64,000 bases of DNA from assembly GCF_021272345.1 (NCBI RefSeq), contig NZ_JAJSDQ010000006.1, positions 62,001 to 126,000 on the forward strand, written 5' to 3'. The translations under genes were made by a program, and so were the position numbers. Each line of letters opens with the position of its first letter. Position 1 is the first letter of the stretch. The DNA comes from Ornithinimicrobium sediminis. GTDB taxonomy: Bacteria > Actinomycetota > Actinomycetes > Actinomycetales > Dermatophilaceae. Below the pieces are notes generated by a model. The model saw only the letters and a list, made by a program, of their open reading frames with translations. It had not been told where the DNA came from and searched no databases. Positions 50,772-58,979 of the stretch are shown here, one piece after another.

Positions 50772-50803
50772 GCTCCTCGGCGGTGCGGGAGCCCCCGCCG
50801 GCC

Positions 50804-51490
50804 CTAGGTGCGGGGGGTCTCCTGCTGCAGGGGGGTGCGGCCGGTGGTCAGCATTACGCCCATGACGAGGATCGCCGCCAGGTAGGCCGGCCATCCGAGG
50901 GCGATCTTGGCCACGCCGAGCCAGGCGACCTCGCCGGCGAGGTAGAGCGGCACCATCACGGCCAGCCGCACGACGAACAGGGCCACGAGCACCCAGGTCA
51001 GCCGGCTGCAGACGCGCACGAGGGGCCGGTCACGCCGCCAGGCGCGAGGGTCGTCGGCGAACTTCGGGTCGGCCGCTGCCACCAGGAAGCCGATGAGCGG
51101 CCACCGGGCGAGGATCGAGACCAGCGCCCCGATGCCGTAGGCGGCGCTGACCAGCATGCCCGGCAGGAAGGCGTCCTCGGCGTTGCCGCTGCGCAGCGCG
51201 AAGAAGGCGGCGATGCCGATGCCGAACAGGGAGGACAGCACGTAGCGGTAGGACCCGCCGATCGCCATCCGCACGCCGACCATGAGCAGGGTCGCCGCGA
51301 CCGCGGCGACCACCGCGGGGCGGACCTCCTCGCGTACCAGCCACACCACGACGAAGACGACCGTCGGCAGGGCCGTCTCCACGGAGCCGTACCAGCCGCC
51401 CAGCACCTCCGAGAGCCGGCCACGGATGACCATCTCCACGGTCTCCTCCGCCCGGGCCTCGGCCAGGGGCTCGCGCTGGGGCTCAGCCAC
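50804..51490 (-). CDS. DUF3159 membrane protein
   Basis: 228 aa with about six helices (ALPTVVFVVVWLV, AVVAAVAATLLMVGVRM, LSSLFGIGIAAFFAL, LPGMLVSAAYGIGALVSIL, LTWVLVALFVVRLAVM, ILVMGVMLTTGRT). It matches DUF3159, a family of actinobacterial membrane proteins of unknown function, always near dut and an OB-fold gene. The start at GTG 51490 overlaps the OB-fold gene by 8 nt. It converges with the trkA pair. Confidence 0.85.
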   Translation of the reverse strand: MAEPQREPLAEARAEETVEMVIRGRLSEVLGGWYGSVETALPTVVFVVVWLVREEVRPAVVAAVAATLLMVGVRMAIGGSYRYVLSSLFGIGIAAFFALRSGNAEDAFLPGMLVSAAYGIGALVSILARWPLIGFLVAAADPKFADDPRAWRRDRPLVRVCSRLTWVLVALFVVRLAVMVPLYLAGEVAWLGVAKIALGWPAYLAAILVMGVMLTTGRTPLQQETPRT

Positions 51491-51848
51491 GGGAGGGCAG
51501 CAGGTCGTAGCCGGGGTTGTACATGACCAGCCGGTCGTCCTCGCAGGCCACGCGGCCACGCACCGTGAGGTAGGTGCCCGGCTGGATGCCCGCGATGGCG
51601 CGGCGCCCGAGCCAGATGAGCTCCAGCACACCGGTGCCGTCGTAGAGCTCGACGCGCACCTCGGGCCGGCGACCGTGCGGCGGCACCGCCAGGCTGTGGA
51701 CCACCCCGGTCACCTGCGCGACCTCGCGCTCGACCAGGCTCTCCACGGACTGGCACCCGGGGCGGGCGCACTCGCGCGCCACCTCGTCGGCCTCCAGCTG
51801 TGCCTGGTCGCGCCCCAGCCGGTCCATCATGCGGGTCAGTGCGCTCAC
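51483..51848 (-). CDS. OB-fold nucleic-acid-binding protein
   Basis: 121 aa. After a helical N-terminus, VAQVTGVVHSLAVPP ... VRVELYDGTGVLELIWLGRRAIAGIQPGTYLTVRGRVA is a clear OB-fold strand pattern. The family is restricted to actinobacteria and uncharacterised. A CARPGC cysteine pair precedes the fold. GTG 51848 overlaps the DUF3710 stop (GTGA), and its own stop is inside the DUF3159 gene, so DUF3710, OB-fold and DUF3159 are translated as a coupled unit. Confidence 0.85.
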   Translation of the reverse strand: MSALTRMMDRLGRDQAQLEADEVARECARPGCQSVESLVEREVAQVTGVVHSLAVPPHGRRPEVRVELYDGTGVLELIWLGRRAIAGIQPGTYLTVRGRVACEDDRLVMYNPGYDLLPSRG

Positions 51849-52621
51849 GGCCGGCCCTCGCTTCCGCTCTGCTCGGTGGGGTCCTGCTGCTGTCCCGCGG
51901 GAGGCTGCCTCTGGGGCTGGTCGCCCTGAGGCTCGTCGCCCTGGGCGGCGCGTGCGCGCCGGGCGGCGGCGTCCACGACGTTCTGCGGGGCACGCAGCTC
52001 CAGCAGCTCGCGCGGCGGGCGTGGCTCGTCGCCACGGTCCACGACGACGCCGCGCACGAAGGTGAGCACCTCGCGCAGGGCCTCCTCGTCCGTCGCGGCG
52101 GGGCCGTTCACGACGACCCGGAGGAACCAGCGCGGCCCGTCCACCCCCATGAAGCGGGCCGGCTGGTAGGCGACCCGGCCGTCGGCGGCCCGCCCCGGCA
52201 TCCGCGCGCGCAGCTCGTCCCCGAAGACGCCGTCGGCGGTCTGTGCGGAGCCGCCGGCCTGCACGATGCCCTCGGACAGGGCGGAGCGGATCTCGGTCCA
52301 GATGCCCGAGGAGCGAGGCGCGGCGAAGGCCTGCAGCTGCACCTTGTTGTCCCCCACGCCGCAGGTCACCCCCACCATGCGCTGGGTGCCCTGCTCGATC
52401 TCCAGCCGCAGCTCCATGCCGGGCCGCGGGGGGACGCGCAGCGCACCGAGGTCCAGGTAGCCCTCGGCGTCGGGACGCTCGGAGACGTCGAACGGGCCGT
52501 CCACGGCGCGCTCCCAGTCACGGTCGACGCCGGGCTCGCCCTCGGGGACGTCGACCTCGGCCTCGGCGCTGTCGTCGCCGAGGTCGGGTGTGATCTGCTT
52601 GCGCTTGCCGAAGATGCCCAC
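51845..52621 (-). CDS. DUF3710 domain protein
   Basis: 258 aa. The core VSERPDAEGYLDLGALRVPPRPGMELRLEIEQ ... VQLQAFAAPRSSGIWTEIRSAL ... RFMGVDGPRWFLRVVVNG is diagnostic of DUF3710. The first ~45 residues are acidic and the last ~35 Gln/Pro/Gly-rich and probably disordered. Function unknown; it lies next to dut in most actinobacteria. ATG 52621 lies 9 nt after the dut stop. The next gene overlaps by GTGA. Confidence 0.88.
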   Translation of the reverse strand: MGIFGKRKQITPDLGDDSAEAEVDVPEGEPGVDRDWERAVDGPFDVSERPDAEGYLDLGALRVPPRPGMELRLEIEQGTQRMVGVTCGVGDNKVQLQAFAAPRSSGIWTEIRSALSEGIVQAGGSAQTADGVFGDELRARMPGRAADGRVAYQPARFMGVDGPRWFLRVVVNGPAATDEEALREVLTFVRGVVVDRGDEPRPPRELLELRAPQNVVDAAARRARAAQGDEPQGDQPQRQPPAGQQQDPTEQSGSEGRP

Positions 52622-52630
52622 GTGTCTGCG

Positions 52631-53119
52631 TCAGTCCTTGGTGTCGGTGGTGATGAGGTCGGGTGCGGCGCCGAAGCCGCCGGAGTCGCCGTGACCGCTG
52701 TCGCCGCGGGCGCTGCCGGGCAGGCGCGCCACCTCGGTGAAGGCGACCGTGCTCACGGGCTGCACGACGAGCTGGGCGATGCGGTCGCCCCGGTGCACGG
52801 TGAAGGCCTGGGTCCGGTCGGTGTTGAGCAGGCAGACCTTGATCTCCCCGCGGTAGCCGGCGTCCACGGTGCCAGGGGCGTTGACGACGGTGACCCCGTG
52901 CCGGGCCGCCAGCCCGGACCGGGGGTGCACGAACCCCGCGTAGCCTGCCGGCAGCGCCAGGGCCACCCCGGTCGGCACCAGCGCCCGCTCCCCCGGCGCC
53001 AGTACGACGCCCTCGCGGGCACACAGGTCCAGCCCGGCATCACCGGGATGGGCCTGCACCGGCACGGGCAGGTCCTCGTCCAGGCGGTGCAGCAGCACCG
53101 GCACGCTGTCAGTGGTCAC
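52631..53119 (-). CDS. dut: dUTP diphosphatase
   Basis: 162-aa trimeric dUTPase that splits dUTP to dUMP and pyrophosphate, keeping uracil out of DNA and supplying dUMP. All five motifs are present: DAGLDLCA (1), [10 protein letters not shown] (2), [16 protein letters not shown] (3, with catalytic Asp), [12 protein letters not shown] (4) and GDSGGFG (5) near the end, here preceded by an extra RGDSGHGD copy. The GTG at 53119 follows TACCCT by 8 nt, indicating a leaderless mRNA. Confidence 0.95.
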   Translation of the reverse strand: MTTDSVPVLLHRLDEDLPVPVQAHPGDAGLDLCAREGVVLAPGERALVPTGVALALPAGYAGFVHPRSGLAARHGVTVVNAPGTVDAGYRGEIKVCLLNTDRTQAFTVHRGDRIAQLVVQPVSTVAFTEVARLPGSARGDSGHGDSGGFGAAPDLITTDTKD

Positions 53120-53127
53120 GTCGTCCG

Positions 53128-53133
53128 AGGGTA
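53128..53133 (-). promoter_or_regulatory. Candidate -10 element of the dut operon (leaderless)
   Basis: Minus-strand TACCCT ends 8 nt before GTG 53119. Same hexamer and spacing as for the epimerase gene at 11628. Confidence 0.4.
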
Positions 53134-53158
53134 GTCGCTCAGCGCCCCGGCGCAGCGC

Positions 53159-53458
53159 TCAGGCCGCGCACTCGGTGCAGACCGGCAGCCCGCCGACCTC
53201 CTTCGCCAGCTGGCTGCGGTGGTGCACCAGGAAGCACTTCGAGCAGGTGAACTCGTCGGCCTGCCGCGGCATCACCCGGACGGACAGCTCCTCCCCCGAC
53301 AGGTCGGCGCCCGGCAGCTCGAAGCCTTCGGCGTGCTCGGTCTCGTCGACGTCGACGCTGCCGGTGTTCTTGTCGGCCCGTCGCGCCTTCAGCTCCTCGA
53401 TGGAGTCCTCGTTGACGTCGTCCTCGGTCTTGCGAGGGGCGTCGTAGTCAGTCGCCAT
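53159..53458 (-). CDS. DUF4193 family protein
   Basis: 99-aa acidic protein with MATDYDAPRKTEDDVNEDSIEELKARR at the N-terminus and a C-terminal zinc-ribbon-like pair, FTCSKCFLVHHRSQLA ... PVCTECAA. This is the actinobacterial DUF4193 family; no function is established, but the four cysteines imply zinc binding. ATG 53458. It is 39 bp upstream of dut in the same direction. The 207-bp gap to the MFS gene shows no further gene. Confidence 0.88.
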   Translation of the reverse strand: MATDYDAPRKTEDDVNEDSIEELKARRADKNTGSVDVDETEHAEGFELPGADLSGEELSVRVMPRQADEFTCSKCFLVHHRSQLAKEVGGLPVCTECAA

Positions 53459-53652
53459 GCCCTGTGTCCCTGTCCTCACTGCGATGGTCGGTGTGCGGTG
53501 GCCGATGCCGACCGCAGGTCGCTGGCCTGTGAACGTCAGGGAGCCGGTTTTTGTGCCCGGCCACGGGATCCCCGCTGTTCGTAGGTTGCGCCGGGATTGT
53601 GCCCTATCTCTGCGCTCTGCGCGACCAGGGACCGCCGCGGGCCCTGCAGTGC

Positions 53653-53658
53653 CATCAT
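53653..53658 (+). promoter_or_regulatory. Candidate -10 element of the MFS gene
   Basis: CATCAT ends 7 nt before GTG 53666, preceded by TGC (extended -10-like). Weak evidence; used mainly to choose the start. Confidence 0.3.
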
Positions 53659-53665
53659 CGGACAG

Positions 53666-54868
53666 GTGTCCGTCCCCTCTGCGCGCCCGTTCCGGCTGCG
53701 CTCCGTCGCGCTCACCGCCTACGGCCCCACGGTGGTCGCCTCCACCGGTCACGGGGCCGTGATGCCGGTGCTGGCGCTGCGGGCGCGCGACCTGGGTGCC
53801 GACGTCGGCACCGCCGCCTTCGTGGTGGCGCTGCTGGGCGTCGGGATGCTGCTCGCCTCCCTGCCGGCAGGAGCCTTGGTGGCCCGGGTCGGCGAGCGGC
53901 GCACCCTGCTGCTGGGCGGCCTGGTCGACGGCGCGGCCCTGCTCGCTGCGGCACTCACCACCAGCCTGGCGGTGCTCGGTGGCGCGGTGGTCGTGAGCGG
54001 CATGGCCTGGACGGCCTTCCTGATCGCCCGCCAGGGCTACATGATCGACGCCGTGCCCACGGCCTACCGCGCCCGGGCGATGAGCGTGCTCGGGGGCAGC
54101 CACCGCGTCGGGCTGCTGCTCGGGCCGTTGCTGGGTGCAGCGCTGATCGGGCTGACCGACCTGCGGGCGGCCTTCGTGCTCGCGGCCACCCTGACGGTGG
54201 CAGCCGGGCTGCTCGCCCTGGTCATGCCCGACCTCGGCACCACCGAGCGCGCCGCAGCCCGCGCCGGCGGCCACGCCTCCGTGCTGTCCGTGCTGCGGGA
54301 GCACCGCCGCACCCTGCTGACCCTGGGCACTGCGGTCGTCGTGATCGGCGCCTCCCGCTCGGTGCGCACGGTCCTGCTCCCGCTGTGGGCCGAGCAGGTC
54401 GGGCTGTCGGCCGCCACGACGTCGCTGGTCCTGGCCGTTGCGGCGGCGGTGGACATCGCCTTCTTCCTGCCCGGCGGGTGGCTCATGGACACCCGCGGGC
54501 GCACGGTGGTGGCCGTCCCGGTGGTGCTGGCCGTCGCGCTGGGCTGCCTGCTGCTGCCGACCACCAGCGGGGTGGCCGGTCTGACGGCCGTGGCCTGCCT
54601 CATGGCGCTGGGCAACGGGCTCGGCTCGGGGATCGTGATGACCCTCGGCGCCGACGCGGCGCCAGTGGCCGGGCGGGCACAGTTCCTCGGGGGCTGGCGC
54701 CTGTGCGGTGACATCGGCAGCACCGGCGGCCCGGTGCTGGTCGGCGTGGTCGCCTCCGTCGCCCCGCTGGCGACCGCGGCGGTCGTCGTCGGCGTGCTGG
54801 GCCTGGCCGGCACCGCGTGGGTGGCCCGGTGGACCCGACGGGTGGACCGCGGCACGCTCGCCGGCTGA
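53666..54868 (+). CDS. MFS transporter
   Basis: 400 aa with about 12 helices. A motif-A-like loop follows the first helix pair (GALVARVGERRTLLLGG), and the second half repeats it (GGWLMDTRGRTVVAVPV). No specific signature allows a substrate; drug or metabolite efflux is the common role. GTG 53666 gives a start just before the first helix; ATG 53597 would add 23 unconvincing residues. It ends 4 nt before the convergent phosphatase gene. Confidence 0.82.
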   Translation: MSVPSARPFRLRSVALTAYGPTVVASTGHGAVMPVLALRARDLGADVGTAAFVVALLGVGMLLASLPAGALVARVGERRTLLLGGLVDGAALLAAALTTSLAVLGGAVVVSGMAWTAFLIARQGYMIDAVPTAYRARAMSVLGGSHRVGLLLGPLLGAALIGLTDLRAAFVLAATLTVAAGLLALVMPDLGTTERAAARAGGHASVLSVLREHRRTLLTLGTAVVVIGASRSVRTVLLPLWAEQVGLSAATTSLVLAVAAAVDIAFFLPGGWLMDTRGRTVVAVPVVLAVALGCLLLPTTSGVAGLTAVACLMALGNGLGSGIVMTLGADAAPVAGRAQFLGGWRLCGDIGSTGGPVLVGVVASVAPLATAAVVVGVLGLAGTAWVARWTRRVDRGTLAG

Positions 54869-54872
54869 CCCC

Positions 54873-55733
54873 TCAGCCGTGCAGCTCGACGAGCAGGGGG
54901 TGCAGGGTGGCGTGCAGACCGGGGGCCGCGGCGACGACCATGTCCCGCGAGGCAGGCCCGGCCAGCCCGGAGACCACGCCTCCCGCCTCGGTCACGACGA
55001 GCACGCCGGCCGCCATGTCCCAGGGCTGCAGCCCCCGCTCGTAGTAGGCGTCGACCCGGCCCGCGGCCACGTGGCACAGGTCGAGCGAGGCCGCCCCCAT
55101 CCGACGCAGGTCGCGCACCTGCGTGAGCATGCTGACGGCGATGTCACCCTGGGCCCGGCGGTCGTCCACGTCGTAGCTGAAGCCGGTGGCCAGCAGAGCC
55201 TTGGACGCCGACTCGGGCTCCCGCACGCGCAGCGCGTGACCCCGGATGTATGCCGTGCCGCCCGGCTCGTCGGGCCGGTCCAGCCGGGCGCCGCCACCGG
55301 CGCGGGCGTGGAAGACCTCGTCGACCCGCGGGTTGCACACCGCCCCGGCCACCGGCGTCCAGCCCCCGGGCACGGTGGGGTCACCGACGACGACGGCGAC
55401 GGACACGGCATACGCGGGCAGGTCGTAGAGGTAGTTGACCGTGCCGTCGATCGGGTCCAGCACCCAGGTGAGCCCCGAGGTGCCGGCCGACCACCCGTCC
55501 TCCTCGCCGAGGATGCCGTCGTCGGGGCGGGCGCTCGCGATGCGCTCCCGCAGCAGCGCCTCGCAGCGGGTGTCCATCACGGTCACGACGTCCAGGTCGG
55601 TGGCCTTGGTCTCCGCGACCGCGACCTGGTCGGGTCGCTCGTCGCGCACGAAGCGCCCGGCCGCCGTCGCCAGGTCCACGGCCAGCTGCTCGAGCGCGAC
55701 CCGCTCGGACTCGGCGGGAAGGTCGACCGGCAC
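54873..55733 (-). CDS. suhB: Inositol monophosphatase family protein
   Basis: 286 aa. Motifs of Mg-dependent inositol phosphatases: LGEEDGW (metal Glu), WVLDPIDGTVNYLYDLP (DPIDGT) and QPWDMAAGVLVVTEAGG. The ATKATDLDVVTVMD segment carries the first Asp. It should hydrolyse inositol-1-phosphate or a related sugar phosphate in the cytosol; SuhB is the closest name. GTG 55733 begins immediately after the ferrochelatase TGA, implying coupled translation. Confidence 0.88.
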   Translation of the reverse strand: MPVDLPAESERVALEQLAVDLATAAGRFVRDERPDQVAVAETKATDLDVVTVMDTRCEALLRERIASARPDDGILGEEDGWSAGTSGLTWVLDPIDGTVNYLYDLPAYAVSVAVVVGDPTVPGGWTPVAGAVCNPRVDEVFHARAGGGARLDRPDEPGGTAYIRGHALRVREPESASKALLATGFSYDVDDRRAQGDIAVSMLTQVRDLRRMGAASLDLCHVAAGRVDAYYERGLQPWDMAAGVLVVTEAGGVVSGLAGPASRDMVVAAAPGLHATLHPLLVELHG

Positions 55734-56945
55734 TCAGTCGCTCCCGCAGCAGGCCGGCTTCGCGGTGCGCAGGTTGGGGCAGCAGCCGGGACGGCACACG
55801 GAGGGCCGCGGCACCGGCACCGGCCACGCCGGGCGGTCGACGTCGTCGCCGCGCGCCTCACCGGCCCGCTCGAGCACGAGGTCGACCAGACCGCTGACGA
55901 ACTCCGGGTCCACCCCGACCGTGGGCACCCGCACCATGTCCAGGCCGAGCTCGTCGGCCGTCTCACGGGCCTCGGTGTCCAGGTCGAACACGACCTCCAT
56001 GTGGTCGGACACGAAGCCGATGGGCGCCACAACGACATGCCGCACCCCCTGCCCGTGCAGGGCGGTGAGGTGGTCGTTGACGTCGGGTTCCAGCCACGGC
56101 TGGGTGGGCGGGCCGGAGCGGGAGCAGTAGGCCAGGTCGGCGGTGACCTCCTGGCCCAGGGTGGCCGAGACCTCCTGGCCGATGGCCTCGGTGAGGGCCT
56201 GGTGCTGGGCGCTGTAGAGGTTGCCGTCCTCGTCCCCGGGGCCGGACGTGTCGTCCATGGCGTCGGGGATGGAGTGGGTCACGCAGACGACCCGAGGCAC
56301 CTCGCCGGTGCGCTCGTGCAGGTCGCGGACGGCCTCGGTGACCAGGCGCACGTTCACCGCGGAGAAGCCGGGGTGGTTCCAGTACTGCCGCACCTTGTCC
56401 ACCTGCAGCGTGCGCCCCTCGGCCGTCAGCGTGTCGAGGGCCTCGGCGAGGTCCTCGCGGTACTGCCTGCAGGAGCTGTAGCACGAGTAGGCGCTGGTGG
56501 TGACGACCACGAACGAGTGCATCCCCCGCTCGTGGGCGTCCCGCAGGGTGTCGGTGAGGAAGGGCTCGGAGTTGCGGTTGCCCCACACCAGCGGGGTGTC
56601 CACGCCGCGACGGTCGAGCTCGGCGCGCAGGGCCGCCATGAGGGCACGGTTCTGGTCGTTGATGGGGCTGCGCCCACCGAAGTGGTGGTAGTGCTCGGCC
56701 ACCTCGGCCAGCCGCTCGTCGGGGATGCCCCGGCCCCGGGTGACCCGCCGCAGGAACGGCATGACCTCGTCGGGACCCTCGGGGCCGCCGAAGGACACCA
56801 GCACGACCGCGTCGTAGGGGGCTGTCTCGTCGGTGCGTTCCTGCTGCGTCGCCTCCTGCAGGACCTCGTCGGTGGACTCCTCGCTCGGGGGCGCCTCGGC
56901 AGCGGCGCGGTCCGGGTCGGCGGGCTCGGCGAGCGGTGAGGTCAT
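55734..56945 (-). CDS. hemH: Ferrochelatase (coproporphyrin type)
   Basis: 403 aa. YDAVVLVSFGGPEGPDEVMPFL starts the first lobe, ALMAALRAEL and NRNSEPFLTDTL follow, and THSIPDAMDD carries the active-site His. The C-terminal tail contains five cysteines (CRPGCC ... ACC), like the [2Fe-2S] cluster of actinobacterial enzymes. In Actinobacteria this enzyme inserts iron into coproporphyrin III. An acidic ~40-residue N-terminal extension is unusual. ATG 56945 overlaps the TRIC stop (ATGA). Confidence 0.92.
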   Translation of the reverse strand: MTSPLAEPADPDRAAAEAPPSEESTDEVLQEATQQERTDETAPYDAVVLVSFGGPEGPDEVMPFLRRVTRGRGIPDERLAEVAEHYHHFGGRSPINDQNRALMAALRAELDRRGVDTPLVWGNRNSEPFLTDTLRDAHERGMHSFVVVTTSAYSCYSSCRQYREDLAEALDTLTAEGRTLQVDKVRQYWNHPGFSAVNVRLVTEAVRDLHERTGEVPRVVCVTHSIPDAMDDTSGPGDEDGNLYSAQHQALTEAIGQEVSATLGQEVTADLAYCSRSGPPTQPWLEPDVNDHLTALHGQGVRHVVVAPIGFVSDHMEVVFDLDTEARETADELGLDMVRVPTVGVDPEFVSGLVDLVLERAGEARGDDVDRPAWPVPVPRPSVCRPGCCPNLRTAKPACCGSD

Positions 56946-57613
56946 CGCGGGTCTCCTGTGCGCAGGGCGGTCGGGGCGTTGAGGTCGAGGATCACCGCGA
57001 CCATGCGGATCACGAACACCAGCATGACGGATGCCCACACGACCCATTCACTGAGGTGGCCGAGCTCGAAGGACACGACCACGATCGTGGAGCCGATGAG
57101 GGCCGGCACGGCATACAGCTCGCGTCTGAGCAGCTCGGGCACCTGCCCCGCCAGCACGTCGCGCAGGACACCTCCCCCGCAGGCGGTGATCACCCCGATG
57201 AGGACGCAGGCCAGCGGGTCGGCACCAAAGGCGACCGCCTTCAGCGCGCCGCCGACGCTGAAGATCGCCAGTCCGGCGGCGTCCAGGGTGCGCACCGACT
57301 GGGACATGATCTCGCGGCGCACGCGCGGCATGTCCGAGACGGCGGCCATGACCTGGTGGTGGGTCGCGAAGACGAACAGCCCGGCGGTCAGGGCGGTGAC
57401 GAGCAGCCGCCAGTCGCTGATCCCCACCGGCGGCACGTCGCCGAGGAAGACGTCGCGAAGCATGCCGCCGCCGAGCCCCGCGATCCACGCCAGCACCGCG
57501 ATGCCGATCATGTCCAGCCCTTTGCGCACCCCCACGAGCGCGCCCGACAGGGCGAACACGAACACCCCGATGATGTCGAGAAAGAGTTGCAGTCCTTCGT
57601 TCGAGGCGACCAT
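56942..57613 (-). CDS. TRIC cation channel family protein (YicG-like)
   Basis: 223 aa with seven helices in two three-helix repeats. ALSGALVGVRKGLDMIG ... GGGMLRDVFLGD in the first half and AGLAIFSVGGALKA ... TACGGGVLRDVLAGQVP in the second are the twin GGG(x)LRD motifs of bacterial TRIC/UPF0126 channels. It would form a homotrimeric cation channel in the membrane. ATG 57613 was chosen; longer frames add a low-complexity stretch. TACCTT ends 10 nt before it. It heads the hemH-suhB gene run. Confidence 0.88.
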   Translation of the reverse strand: MVASNEGLQLFLDIIGVFVFALSGALVGVRKGLDMIGIAVLAWIAGLGGGMLRDVFLGDVPPVGISDWRLLVTALTAGLFVFATHHQVMAAVSDMPRVRREIMSQSVRTLDAAGLAIFSVGGALKAVAFGADPLACVLIGVITACGGGVLRDVLAGQVPELLRRELYAVPALIGSTIVVVSFELGHLSEWVVWASVMLVFVIRMVAVILDLNAPTALRTGDPR

Positions 57614-57725
57614 GGTGGGAGCAAAGGTACCCGGGCGGCACGGCTCCGGCGTGGCCTGCGCGACGAGCACGGCCCCAGGTGGCACAGTCGACCCTGGAGG
57701 CATGTCGGCACAAGGGAGAGGCAGC

Positions 57726-58979
57726 ATGGATCAGTTGCGGTTCACCGGGCTGCACGAGGACGGCGCCCACCTCGTGGTCACCGCCGGCGACGGCACGGAC
57801 TACGTCGTGCCGGTCGACGACCGGCTGCGCGCGGCCGTCCGCGAACGGCCCCGTCCGGCGTCGACGGTGCCGGTCACACCGCGCGAGGTCCAGTCCATGA
57901 TCCGGGCCGGCCACACCCCCGAGGAGATCGCCGGCCGTACCGGCTGGGATCCCGAGCGGGTGCAGCGCTACGAGACCCCGATCCTGGCGGAGCGCGAGCA
58001 CGTGGCGCGACGGGCCCGTGCCTCGCACGTGCGCACCCACGACCGGGCCGGGAGCCCGCCCACCCTGGAGTCGCGGGCCTCGGAGCGTCTGGAGGCCCGG
58101 GGGGTGCCGGCCGACAAGGTGGCCTGGGACGCCACCCGCCCCGAGGGCGGCCGCTGGACCGTGGTCGTGACCTTCGTGGCCGGGCAGCGGGACCGGCAGG
58201 CGTCGTGGACCTTCGACCCCGCCACCGGCTCGCTGGACGCTCTGGACGACGAGGCACGCTGGCTCAGCGAGGACGAGGTGACCCTGCCGCGTGAGGCGGC
58301 GGCCGCCACGATCTTCGGCGGCGCGCTCGACGGACCCGACGACCTGATGTCCTCGATGCGCGAGCGGTCCCGCAAGCGCGGCCGCACCCGCCGGCCCCGA
58401 CCGGGGGCCGCTGCGGTGGAGCCCCCGCCGGAGCCGCCGACCATCGAGTCCGACGACACCAGCGAGATCACCTCCGACCCGGGGTCGGTGCCCGGCCGCA
58501 GGGACGTGCCCGAGGAGGCGCTGCCCCTCGAGGACTTTCCCTACGACCCGGACACCATGGGTCTGCCGCCATCGGCCCACGGGCACACCGACGAGGAGGA
58601 GTCCGAGGAGGTGCACGAGGCAACCCTCGCCGACTTCTTCGACCAGTTCGACGGCGAGGACGACGACGAGGGTCAGGACGACGACCTGCCTCAGGACGAG
58701 GCGGGACCGCTCGAGGAGCCCTACGACGAGGCGGGACCGGCCGAGGGGGCCTACGAGGAGGCGCTGCCGGAGGGCGAGGACGTCTGGGACGACGAGGGCG
58801 GCGCTGCCGAGGAGGGCCTGCCGGAGGGTGTGCCGTCCCGCCGCGGTGACACAGGTCCGGCACCCACCCCCGAGTCCGAGGACGCCGGGGTGGTCGACCC
58901 CGCGGCCCGCAGGCGTGGCCGGCCGAGCGTCCCCAGCTGGGACGACATCATGTTCGGGGCGCGCGACCGGCGTCGCTGA
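57726..58979 (+). CDS. sepH: Septation protein SepH
   Basis: 417 aa. The N-terminal DUF3071 region contains a helix-turn-helix (MIRAGHTPEEIAGRTGWDPERVQRYE, about residues 58-84) and the C-terminus ends in the conserved SVPSWDDIMFG motif. SepH stimulates FtsZ assembly in actinobacterial cell division. Between them lies an acidic, probably disordered segment of ~150 residues with repeats such as DEAGP. AGGGAG lies ~8 nt before ATG 57726. It overlaps the convergent MFS gene by 32 nt. Confidence 0.92.
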   Translation: MDQLRFTGLHEDGAHLVVTAGDGTDYVVPVDDRLRAAVRERPRPASTVPVTPREVQSMIRAGHTPEEIAGRTGWDPERVQRYETPILAEREHVARRARASHVRTHDRAGSPPTLESRASERLEARGVPADKVAWDATRPEGGRWTVVVTFVAGQRDRQASWTFDPATGSLDALDDEARWLSEDEVTLPREAAAATIFGGALDGPDDLMSSMRERSRKRGRTRRPRPGAAAVEPPPEPPTIESDDTSEITSDPGSVPGRRDVPEEALPLEDFPYDPDTMGLPPSAHGHTDEEESEEVHEATLADFFDQFDGEDDDEGQDDDLPQDEAGPLEEPYDEAGPAEGAYEEALPEGEDVWDDEGGAAEEGLPEGVPSRRGDTGPAPTPESEDAGVVDPAARRRGRPSVPSWDDIMFGARDRRR

